This document shows positions 12,476-20,939 of a stretch of DNA of 64,000 nucleotides, in pieces (within the stretch, counting starts at the first letter, position 1; the number at the start of each line of letters is the position of its first letter). The stretch comes from Glossina fuscipes (lineage: Eukaryota; Arthropoda; Insecta; Diptera; Glossinidae). The stretch spans positions 9,524,446 through 9,588,445 of the forward strand of contig NW_023998464.1 of the NCBI RefSeq assembly GCF_014805625.2, in the 5' to 3' direction. The notes under the pieces were generated by a model. The model was not told where the DNA came from, ran no database searches, and worked only from the letters and a program-made list of their open reading frames with translations. The position numbers and the translations under genes were made by a program.

Positions 12476-13603
12476 CTAATTTCTAAGAGCAAACAGAAAG
12501 AATTGCTTTTGAACAGATTCAATTGAATCTACATAGAACCTATATGAAGAAGACCACACAACAGAGGCATACTCGAGTATGGGTCTAACCAAACACATGT
12601 ACAGCCTTTTCATAATGTAGGGATCATCAAGCTCTTTGGACCAACTTTTTATAAAACCAAGCGCGGACATAGCTTTGCTTATCGAGAGCTCAATATGCAA
12701 ATTAAAACATAACCTATGGTCAAATAGAACGCCTAAACCTGTGATCGAATTGACGTCCTCCAACTTGTGCAAAACTATGAAATACTGAGTAATGAATGAC
12801 TTTCTTCTTGAGAAAGAAAGCTTCTTACATTTACTCAGATTTAGTTTCAGAAGATTCAAAGAGCACCATGCAACAAAATTATCCAAATCACCTTGAAGAT
12901 GATGTGATTGCGATTCAACAGAGAAGGAAGAAAACAGTTTCACATCATCAGCATACATTAAGATCTGGCTGGAATTAACCACCGATGGGAGATCGTTAAT
13001 GTATAAACTAAATAAAATGGGACCTAAGTGACTTCCTTGAGGTACGCCAGACGTAACGGGGAATTCATCCGAGGTGATGAAGTTAAACAAAACTCTGAAG
13101 GATCTATTGTGCAGATAAGAGCTTATCCATTTCACTAAGTAGGGTGGGAAACCAGAGGCTTGGAGTTTAAAGATAAGTAGTCTATGGTTAACCATATCAA
13201 ATGCTTTGCTTAAATCAGTGTAAATAACATCTGTGCGAGAGCCACTAGAAAAAGCCTTGAAAACATGACAGGTAAAGTCTAACAAGTTGGTGATTGTAGA
13301 TCGCCCTTTCCGAAAGCCGTGCTGGTGCGGAGAAATATACGAGTTAATGGCAAAGGCCAAATGCTGAGTCACAATACGCTCGAACAACTTGGGCAAGACA
13401 CTCAACTTGGAAAGGAAACTACTCTTCCAACATGAAGGGAAAACACCTGAATACAAGGACATGTTAAATATCTTTGAGATCACACCACACAACTCGACAG
13501 CGCAAGATTTAAGTACACATGATGGAATTCCGTCAGGTCCAGGCGAACAACTGTATTTTAGAGAACTCAACCCTTTGAAAACATCATCTTCCGAAATAAC
13601 CAA
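12476..13603 (-). CDS. Reverse transcriptase domain fragment of LINE copy A
   Basis: A 375-codon open frame carrying most RT motifs of a LINE pol: motif A DLSKAFDMVNH, motif B GVPQGSHLGP, catalytic YADD, and the thumb with VRPILEYASVVW. The motif usually written NYRPIS is absent: the frame jumps from CWKSSFL to SKLSVLPKLFE, an apparent in-frame deletion of roughly 20 residues. Together with disruptions upstream, this makes an active enzyme unlikely. The frame belongs to the larger element at 11790-16130 and is not an independent gene. Confidence 0.85.
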   Translation of the reverse strand: MVISEDDVFKGLSSLKYSCSPGPDGIPSCVLKSCAVELCGVISKIFNMSLYSGVFPSCWKSSFLSKLSVLPKLFERIVTQHLAFAINSYISPHQHGFRKGRSTITNLLDFTCHVFKAFSSGSRTDVIYTDLSKAFDMVNHRLLIFKLQASGFPPYLVKWISSYLHNRSFRVLFNFITSDEFPVTSGVPQGSHLGPILFSLYINDLPSVVNSSQILMYADDVKLFSSFSVESQSHHLQGDLDNFVAWCSLNLLKLNLSKCKKLSFSRRKSFITQYFIVLHKLEDVNSITGLGVLFDHRLCFNLHIELSISKAMSALGFIKSWSKELDDPYIMKRLYMCLVRPILEYASVVWSSSYRFYVDSIESVQKQFFLFALRN

Positions 13604-14626
13604 GTTAGGTATTGAAACCGAGTTAGTTATAGGATATGGGTAGCTTGCTGATAAATCGAAATTAGCAATCGAAAAGTTTCGTCGGAAATACTCACCAAAT
13701 AGATTTGAGATTTCAAAATCATCCGAGGAATCAGAGCCATTAAAAGAAACATGAGAGGGATATGTGGATATTTTTCTTTTAGAGTTAACAAATTTAAAAA
13801 AGAATTTAGGATCAGCAAACAGAGAGGATTTAATGAACTGAAGATATCTGCACTAATAATGATGGTTGAGAGAGTTAAATCTATGCCTCGCCACCGAGTA
13901 AGCGATATAGTCGAGCGCAGAGCCACTTTTCGAATATTTTTTGAACAGCGAGAGTTTTCTATTCTCATGATATTTAATTGTCTTATTAAACCACGGGGGA
14001 CATCTGCTTCGAGGTCGACACTGCTTGATCGGAACAGACGCAGCAATAGCTAGATTTAATGTATTGTAAAACAATCACAATAAGCTTTCAATATTACCGG
14101 TTGAGAAATCAAGCCTCAAATGTGAAAGACAATGTTTTAGCAATACAACATTGATTTTATGAAAATCATAATATTTATTTAAAAAAGTTTGATTTTGATG
14201 GATGATAAGGATCCTCAGGTAAACTAAAAGGTGGACAACGATTTACGTTAATTTCGGGAAAATTGGCAAAGCAGAGATCAAGCAGTCTACCATTACAATT
14301 AGGGGTACGATTATATTGACCTAAATTATGATCAAACAATTCACTAAAGAACACAACAGCCCTATCAGACGTTGAAGTAGGATTCAAACAGCCGGAATTA
14401 TCACTGTTACACCAAGTGACTTGAGGCAAGTTGAAGTCACCCACTGCAACGAGCAAATCGGTGGCTCTAGACAGCTTGGCCACTTCACAAATGAGGGCAG
14501 CGTGTTTTTTGTAAATGGAGATATCAGAATTTGGGGGAACATAGGAGCAGGTTATAAATATATGTTTATTAGGCATTTTCGCACGAATGGCGATAAATTC
14601 AACGTCAGGAGAAGTGGCAAATTCAA

Positions 14627-15925
14627 TTAAATTGGACGGGACTGACATAGATATGGCACACCACCGCCAATGCGATTCAATCGATCATTTCTAAAGACTT
14701 CGAAAGAATTATGAAAAAGTTCTGACGAATGAAGATCGGGTTTTAACCAAGTTTCAGTGAAGGCCAAACAGAAAAACTCCGTGCTCACTGAATTTAGAAA
14801 ACTAGAACGAATTTTTGAATTTAGGCCCCTAACATTTTGATAAATGAGAGATAATGGGCCTGAAGAAACATGTAGTTTTTTGAAGGCGACAAGACTATCT
14901 GCTTTGGTATTACGGGGACGATCTCGAGGGATAAATTCCTTAATTAAGGATCCTACTGGCCACAGTGATTTGTTTAACAACATATCACTGTTTTCAGTCG
15001 GAACTAATATTTTAAAAGAGGAGATTGCCCTAGATTGAGAAGGAGCCATTTTGAAGATGCTAACCCGCTTTAAGTTGACTGATGGGACTTTCGCCGCCAG
15101 ATAACTTTTTACGTTATCCACTGATGTTTCAGGTGCTAGTCTTGACACAAATATAGCTTTTCTGGGAGGAACTGCCGTCAAGCAAAGGTCATTACTTGGA
15201 ATAGGAGGGGGGTTCACGATAGGAGAGTTTAGAGTTGGGGAGAATATAGATGGGGTTATCGCCATTGTACCAGCAGCTTGTGAAACTTGCCCCGTCTGGT
15301 GACCAGCGTTCACACGCGAACAGCCAGGGGAAGAGGATGATTTATTTTTCACTTCATTACTTTTAAGCGATGGCGCTTGATTAGAGTGAGTGGCGGCTCT
15401 GGGAGGAGATACCCTTGCCACTTCGGCGTAGCTTAAAACCGACAGACTTGCTCGTTTGTTTATAACTGTTTTGCTACCAACCGACTCAGCAATATCGGAA
15501 AAATTACTGTTCATTTTAGAGTTAGAGGGAGCGGTAACTTGTACCAACGAACCAGACTTGGAGAAACCCAGAGGTGACGTCCCACACGCTACGCTACGAG
15601 TAGTAGATGAGTGCTCAATAAAACGACACTCATCAAACCTAGACTTAATTAGCTCAAACTTTTCCCACAAGGAGCCGAGATTTCTACTCAATTCCGAGAA
15701 ACCATTACGCGTCTCCGTGAAAAGTTTATAAAAGTCAATGTCCCGCTGCCTACAGTCAGGACATGACCATCTTAAGCCTTTAGACGGGTCACCGACTGCG
15801 TCAGCAGCACGGCCGACAATACCGGCACACTTTGCGTAACCAAAGCGCTCGCAGAGCCAACAAGAAACGAATCGATCAGATTCCGGGCTCGTTTTCGCCC
15901 GACAAGGTGTGTATAAACACTCCAT
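14627..15925 (-). CDS. LINE copy A ORF: PHD finger, RNA-binding-like segment and start of endonuclease
   Basis: A 432-codon frame from an ATG at 15923-15925. Residues 1-60 hold a zinc-finger cluster of PHD type (CLYTPC, CWLCERFGYAKC, WSCPDC). About residues 60-230 are low-complexity and Ser/Pro-rich. About 260-340 resemble the nucleic-acid-binding part of LINE ORF1 proteins. The last 80 residues enter the endonuclease (QNVRGL, ETWL, IGGGV). Here ORF1-like and pol-like parts read in one frame, so the family may encode a single polyprotein. The frame is lost near 14640; an inserted base there would rejoin the endonuclease frame that follows. Confidence 0.8.
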   Translation of the reverse strand: MECLYTPCRAKTSPESDRFVSCWLCERFGYAKCAGIVGRAADAVGDPSKGLRWSCPDCRQRDIDFYKLFTETRNGFSELSRNLGSLWEKFELIKSRFDECRFIEHSSTTRSVACGTSPLGFSKSGSLVQVTAPSNSKMNSNFSDIAESVGSKTVINKRASLSVLSYAEVARVSPPRAATHSNQAPSLKSNEVKNKSSSSPGCSRVNAGHQTGQVSQAAGTMAITPSIFSPTLNSPIVNPPPIPSNDLCLTAVPPRKAIFVSRLAPETSVDNVKSYLAAKVPSVNLKRVSIFKMAPSQSRAISSFKILVPTENSDMLLNKSLWPVGSLIKEFIPRDRPRNTKADSLVAFKKLHVSSGPLSLIYQNVRGLNSKIRSSFLNSVSTEFFCLAFTETWLKPDLHSSELFHNSFEVFRNDRLNRIGGGVPYLCQSRPI

Positions 15926-16159
15926 GTCCAGTCAAAAAGGCAGTTGTGGATTATAAAGAAGAGACAGACAAATCGCAAAAAAAAAAATCCTTAACATAAA
16001 AGTTTATCAACCAATTTGTGCAAAACTTCTCTGTTACGTTGACACTGTAACAAGACATCAATAGCAAAACAAACACTGAAAAAATAACCAGAGAAAAAGA
16101 GCGAAAACAAAAAAAAAAAAAAGAGAGATTTATATCAAAGCTCAAAATTTTTGTTTGCA

Positions 16160-16475
16160 AAAATCCAATGAATCAATGAATATGTAATAAATAAGTAAAG
16201 CATACCTAATGTTATATTATTCATTGCGTTAAATCCAAAAAAATTATATGAACTTCCAGCTTCACCAACTTTACGCCAACCTTTCTATATCACAAATGGT
16301 TACGAAAAACGTAAAAATATTAAAAAGAAAATTTTCTTTCTATTGTTTGAAGTATGTTTAATTTTTGCAAAACCTTTCCGACACCCAGAAGAAAGCTTCA
16401 AAGCCATATATATTAACTGTATACATTGAAATTAAAATATCATCTTACAAATTTTATTGAAATAGTTATTATTAA
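16160..16475. other. AT-rich spacer between LINE A and the I-type fragment
   Basis: No gene or repeat recognised. The segment contains A-runs and short frames only. Confidence 0.4.
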
Positions 16476-16479
16476 GTCG

Positions 16480-17120
16480 ATCAGCACCCGCTTGCCATCA
16501 GATATGCTATTAAGGTGGCTATTTTTGATGGTATCAAAAGAATTGTTATTTCTTCGGATAGCAGGTCAGCTCTGCTTCTAATAAATACAAGAGATGCAGA
16601 TAATCAATATGCGTTTGATATACACCGGATGTTGTATGAATTTAGGATGAATGACACCTAATCACTGCGGCTTTTTTTTAATGAAAAATCTGACTTTCAT
16701 GCAAAAACGGTTCAAGTTGATGGTAAAATTTCGTCAATCATATATACTCCCAATGAAGCAAACCATGTTTCAAACATGTTTCAACAACTAAATAATGAAT
16801 TTCAAGAGATTGCGCATGTTAAATCCAATCGCATTTTCTATAAAATAAATGCGACATTAGAGTTTAAAGCATTATCTGAGGCGTTGCTTAATTCCCGGGA
16901 AATCAAAATTCTTTATAGACTCACGATATGATAAAGTGTATTTAAAAACGATTCGTGCTAGAAGATGCGATATTTGTGAAGTTCGTAATATTAGCGAGTC
17001 TGCTGAACATCTAATTTTCCGATTTAACAGGCTTGGATATATTAGAAATTTGAAATTTTATTTATTCTCAATATGTTATGAAATATTCATACTCTGAAAA
17101 AGTAACATCGAAAATATATT
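16480..17120 (+). mobile_element. Fragment of I-type LINE: RNase H and C-terminal region
   Basis: Nucleotide and protein similarity to 42870-43440 is evident. It reads AIKVAIFDGIKRIV, then S-D-S-R-S-A-L-L-L-I, the RNase H block holding a catalytic Asp, then a damaged copy of the WVSGHCG...N.AD block around 16660-16700 and the EIAHVKSNRIFYK region. Many stops and small indels show an old, dead copy. It lies upstream of a second fragment (17800-18240) whose sequence precedes RNase H in the better-preserved copy, so the order is rearranged. Confidence 0.75.
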
Positions 17121-17189
17121 CTTTTGAACGAAGTTATTCCCACTTTTATCTTGAAATGAAATGTTCCGTATGAAGATTTCAATTCTAAC

Positions 17190-17795
17190 GTATATTGACA
17201 CAAGCTTTACTTTTCAAACAGCTGTCTGTTGATTCATTCAGTTATTCAATGATTAATATTTTTTGTCTGCATTCTGATAATTGTACGCACGTATACTTTT
17301 TATGCGTTTTGTCTGCAATATATTACAGGTTTTTTGTTAGAAACGCAGGCCAGATTCCAACAAGTTCGCATCCAGATTCCGACAAGTTCGCATCCAGATT
17401 CCAACAAGTTCGTACAGTATTTTTAACCGAAATATTTCTCCAAAACTCACATGCAGATCCCAAACAGCAGAGGATTTTCTTTCAACTTTGTAGGATTATA
17501 AAGCCGCTCATCCACATTTTAGCTTCTCAAATGGCCAAGAACTGCTTTCGTTATGTTAATAAATTATATCAAAATATATTTGTCGCGGATTAATGCGTTT
17601 CTATTTTAAATTACTTTATTAAGTTCTTTAAGAAGTTCTTTTGGCCTTTCCATTGATTCTACAGCTGTTTTTATTTCTAATCTGCATACCACCCATTGAT
17701 TTTTAAACATTCATACATGTGTTAACATATTTGCCTTAGCATGTCATGGTCGCAGTCTTTTTGTTTTTATAAATTTTTCTTGCATGTAATTATTA
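17190..17795. other. Spacer with a 22-bp x3 tandem repeat; unrecognised 132-codon frame
   Basis: Three direct copies of CCAGATTCC(A/G)ACAAGTTCG occupy 17350-17415. A plus-strand frame of 132 codons (17195-17593) spans them. It is hydrophobic at the start and shows no family signature, so I do not call it a gene. It may be remnant sequence of the neighbouring I-type LINE. Confidence 0.45.
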
Positions 17796-17799
17796 TCAG

Positions 17800-18240
17800 T
17801 TGTTATCTGTACATATAAGCCAAAAGTATTTTTTGGTTTGGCGCATTGAATTTGCACATTCTTCCTCTTGTAAGTTTTCAAAGTGTATTAAGAAACGTAA
17901 ACAAACACTCGAAAATGGTACGTTAAAAAGTTTTTCTGGACTGACACCTTCAACTCCCCAACATATCCTCAATGGTATGGAAGGTCAAGTAAATGAAGCT
18001 TTCCTTTTTTGAGAGAGACATATCTCTTAGTGATACTGCCTCTTGCAGCTACACATTTTGTTATGAAAAAGTTCGATTCCTCTCTGGAATTTCTTTCCCA
18101 ACAAATGTAGAGTCTTCAAGAACATTCTTGACTTGATCTCCACCTCAAAGCAATTTCTCATGTATGAGGATCTTCTGTCAAGCTTCAAAGCTTTTCAAAG
18201 ACTATGATGAGCAGGCCGCTCACTTGTGTTCGTACATTAT
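17800..18240 (+). mobile_element. Fragment of I-type LINE: RT thumb region
   Basis: Reads IEFAHSSSC, then LTPSTPQHIL, matching IEFAHSTCC and LTPSTLQHIL at 42066-42200, and continues through sequence matching 42290-42430 (ATATCTC--AGTGATACTG, TGCAGAGTCTTC). In intact I-type elements this part lies between the YADD motif and RNase H. Here it follows the RNase H fragment, so the two pieces are inverted in order but not in orientation. Stops interrupt all frames. Confidence 0.75.
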
Positions 18241-18652
18241 CAATTGCAAATAGTGGTCTGGAATAAGGGCTACTTGTACCAATATATCGAAGAATTAACA
18301 GGAAATATTCAAAAATATGCGAAAATCGAACGCCAGATCTCTAAAAATTTACTACAACTAGTCAGGAGACGTTCAAGGGGAGATAAATGCTCTTTTTTTA
18401 TACAATTATATATATAAGATTATATATTATATAAAACCACTTGTGCGAATATATCGAAGAATTAACAGGAAGAAGAAGAACAAGCTTTACCTGACGTGTA
18501 GACAGGTCGAGGTGAAAAGTCTGCCACTTGTTTAAGAAATTGAGACTTTGCAGGATCGCCAACTATAAACGAGCATGAAGGTTGGTCAAGGAAGTACAAA
18601 ATATGAATAGACAAAGAACACAAAGTGTGCTAAAATTCGTTTATTTTTATAG

Positions 18653-18957
18653 TTGTACAGGAAGCGGTCTGTTCGGGTGACGAAAATATATTAACTGCCA
18701 TATTAGAAGTGCGTGTCCTACAACGACATGTTCAACGTGTAACTCATGTACCCAAGTTGGTGCGGCATTTATTGGATGCACCAGATTTCTATATCGAAAT
18801 GAAATGGGAATTTACTTCTTGGGGCGAGTACACTTTACCAGGCTTTCTACTTTTTATATTTTTATTTCTTTATTACCTTTTCAGTGCCTCTGATGTCTCG
18901 TTTACGTCCCAGTGATATTTATAGAGTATATAAGCGAGGTGCAATTGTACGCATTGA
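18653..18957 (+). pseudogene. Ankrd13-family gene, two exons (5' part of second exon)
   Basis: ANKRD13 proteins are membrane-associated ubiquitin-binding adaptors with N-terminal ankyrin repeats. The first exon (18653-18823, after a TTTTTATAG acceptor) reads [18 protein letters not shown] (end of the ankyrin part) and then [20 protein letters not shown] and MKWEFTSW, the conserved block of the family. A 61-base intron (18824-18884) ends in TTTTCAG. The next exon reads [20 protein letters not shown] and VRID. Phase is kept only with a GC donor (G|GCGAGT). The exon is interrupted at 18958/18959 by a Brca2-like insert and resumes at 19687. No ankyrin exons were found upstream; the DNA there is transposon-derived. 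Alternative: a live gene with the insert in an allele or misassembly. Confidence 0.8.
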
Positions 18958-18958
18958 C

Positions 18959-19686
18959 AGCAGCAGATTGTCAGCAGCTGGTCCAATTCTGTGTCGCAAA
19001 AGACTTTTATCATTGTCATTAAACCCAAGATTTAATTATAGCCCACCCCCCCAACTTTGTGAGACACCCAATAGAAACACATGACAAACCGAGACTACGA
19101 CACCAGAATTAGGGGAGTTTATTAATAATCCTGTTGAAACAAGTACACCAGGCATCAATAGACCAAAGAGGTGGCGGCTCTCGGGCTTAAGACGTACTGG
19201 CATTAGTCCAAAGAAACGAATTATGAAACTGAACTAAAAGACATAAAAGCTCGGATGTCGATTAAAAGTATAAAGTCCAAGTTTGGAAAAAATATAAACA
19301 GCAGTGCGCAAATAGCCAACAAAACAGGCTTTCAAGCGACCTATAAAATACAACAAGATAATGTTGGCAAGGTCATTAATCCGGGAAGTTCGCTTGTTTC
19401 TGCAGGTTTTCAAACAGCGAGTGGTAAGAAAGTGCTCATATCCGAGAAAGGAAAAAACATGTGGAAAGCCTGCTAAATGAATTTAATCAAAGTGAAGATG
19501 GTGACATTGAGAATAATTGCTTTCTATAAAAAATAAAATTATTTCCAAAAATCAAAGCATGCTGATTGAAAAAAAAGCATCTTTAACAAGCAGAAAAGAA
19601 GAAAAAATGTACGACTATCCCAGTTGTAGCAGCAGATTGTCAGCAGCTGGTCCAATTCTGTGTCGCAAAAGGCTTTTATCATTGTC
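18959..19686 (+). mobile_element. Brca2-like (BRC-repeat) insert within the Ankrd13 exon, flanked by 59-bp direct repeats
   Basis: The insert carries a BRC motif near 19400-19510: SAGFQTASGKKVLISEKG, then, after a one-base frameshift, VESLLNEFNQSEDGD. The BRC motif is the RAD51-binding repeat of BRCA2. Both ends carry the same 59 bases (18959-19017 and 19628-19686, one difference), starting AGCAGCAGATTGTCAGCAGC. Segment order is: SRLSAAG / RLLSL / NP / ETPNRN part, then the ETELKDIKARM part, the BRC motif, and the SRLSAAG/RLLSL part again. In the other Brca2-like copy (48139-49118) the ETPNRN-like part is at the end, so this insert is circularly permuted or one period (669 bases) of a tandem array. 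Frames contain stops, so it is not coding. No transposase is visible; it may be host DNA that integrated passively. Confidence 0.75.
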
Positions 19687-19760
19687 TACTTTGTTGGGTT
19701 TCGATAATAATACGTGGCAACGAGAGAATCGTTCCTACATATTTCAAGGATCAAGCAGGA
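19687..19760 (+). pseudogene. Ankrd13-family exon, continuation after the insert
   Basis: Reads TLLGFDNNTWQRENRSYIFQ, the sequence expected directly after VRID in ANKRD13 proteins. Removing 18959-19686 plus the shared codon boundary would leave an uninterrupted family motif without loss of residues, so the insertion was clean. After 19760 the similarity stops; what follows (SSRNLIYF...) does not resemble the family. Confidence 0.75.
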
Positions 19761-19764
19761 ATTT

Positions 19765-20315
19765 AATATATTTTTATATCCACCACAAGCTCAAATTTAA
19801 ACATATACATTGTGATGCCAAGCCCTGGAATGAATGTAGCACGAATTATTAAATTAAGAAGTGTATAACCTTCGTTCATGGTTCTTTAGACGTTTCAAGA
19901 TGCGTAATTTAAGAGCGAGTTTTAACAACAATAATAACAATAGTACCGGAACTTGCGAAGTGATAACAAGCGCGGAAAATTTTATTATATATGTTAATAA
20001 TTTTTAGTATACAATTTAGTAGGAAAATAAAACATTTTTTTTTCTTTTCATCTCGAAACCAACCATAAGCGAGAAATGTGTTTATAATGGAAAAAAAAAG
20101 GATAAGTAAAATTAAAAAAAAAAAAATTCAAGAATAGTTTCAAGCAGTCAATCACCTTTTTATAAAATTTCGTCTACGCGAAAAAAGCATAACTAGAGAA
20201 AAAAAAAAGAAGAAAATAAAAACGAAAACAACATTTTATTAGCTTATCAAGTCATATAAAGAAAAACTATTCAAATCGAAAAGAAAGTATTATTTTTTTT
20301 CTTTCACAAAAACAC
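19765..20315. other. AT-rich intergenic DNA
   Basis: No gene recognised; A-rich runs at 20090-20220. Confidence 0.4.
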
Positions 20316-20319
20316 TTAC

Positions 20320-20937
20320 AAAGAAACCGAGACTGTCTTCCTCCAAGTGACGGGCTACTTCAGCACTAAAAATTTATAAAAGAAATTATTTTAAAAAACT
20401 TCGGAATCATTTCAGTCCACCTACCTTGCTACTTGCTTGTTCTTCTTCCTTCTTGTTATGGTAAATGCGTAGAAAAGCACCAAAAGAAAGCACCAAAGAC
20501 TACAAAACCTACATAGGAAAGGAAGGTGTTATCGCTTCGACAGCGTAATGAAATGGCTCCAACGATGACAAGACGGCTAAAGCGAAAATTGCAGATAGAG
20601 CAGGAAGCATAACATCCACTGCTCCATTGCAAGCAATCTTCATATATATTAGAAATATAACACTTCACACTTGTAGTCTAATGAATTGAGAGCAACTTAC
20701 TGAGGAGTCTGGTTTTATATCTTTCCACAAGACTTCTGTAGTCTCGGTGGTAATCACACTTGCGTTCGCAAAAATGAAGATATCGCCTCCAAATTTACAG
20801 AACAATTGAACAGTGACCCAAACAGATGAAGGCCGCTCGTTACTAGTCGAACAATAATTACAACGCAAAGAAAACAAGTTAAGAGATTGACGCATGACAG
20901 ACAATTTTGGACAAATTTCTCGGTGTTAACCGACTTT
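20320..20937 (-). CDS. Possible multi-exon membrane-protein gene, partial, unrecognised
   Basis: Three exon-like blocks on the minus strand are joined by fly-sized introns. Block a (about 20937-20701) reads EICPKLSVMRQSLNLFSLRC and NYCSTSNERPSSVW and ends at a CA|GTAAGT donor. Block b (20637-20425) begins in phase with IACNGAVDVMLPALSAIFAL. It meets TAG, but a one-base shift gives SLWCFLLVLFYAFTITRRKK, a good transmembrane helix with a basic cytoplasmic flank, ending at AAG|GTAGGT. Block c (20365-20320) reads AEVARHLEEDSLGFF in phase and ends at GTAAGT. Introns are 63 and 59 bases. I do not recognise the family. The frameshift in block b may mean a pseudogene or a different splice. Further exons are not seen below 20320. 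Confidence 0.35.
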
Positions 20938-20939
20938 AT

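Larger units (their letters stand above)
11790..16130 (-). mobile_element. Non-LTR retrotransposon (LINE), copy A, nearly full length but inactive
   Basis: Minus strand. The open frame at 15925-14627 starts with a PHD-like cysteine cluster (CLYTPC, CWLC, CPDC). It is followed by a disordered Ser-rich part, an RNA-binding-like segment (AIFVSRLAPE) and the start of an APE-type endonuclease (IYQNVRGLNSK, FTETWL). The endonuclease continues in another frame at 14648-14175 (VGDFNLPQ). Reverse transcriptase is at 13603-12476 with SPGPDGIP, DLSKAFDMVNH, GVPQGSHLGP and YADD, then the thumb (LVRPILEYASVVW) and a C-terminal tail to 12110. No RNase H was seen, fitting the Jockey/CR1 superfamily; the clade is not settled. 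Damage: a one-base frameshift near 14640, loss of the endonuclease end near 14175, a stop near 14075 and a missing stretch before SKLSVLPKLFE in the RT. The 3' tail is an ATTT/AAAT-type repeat near 11790-11815. Confidence 0.88.

Noticed and set aside
13389..14053. Plus-strand ORFs across LINE copy A
   Set aside because: Antisense shadows of the reverse transcriptase and endonuclease frames on the minus strand.
17195..17593. 132-codon plus-strand ORF
   Set aside because: Spans a 22-base tandem repeat, sits between LINE fragments and lacks any domain; treated as chance.
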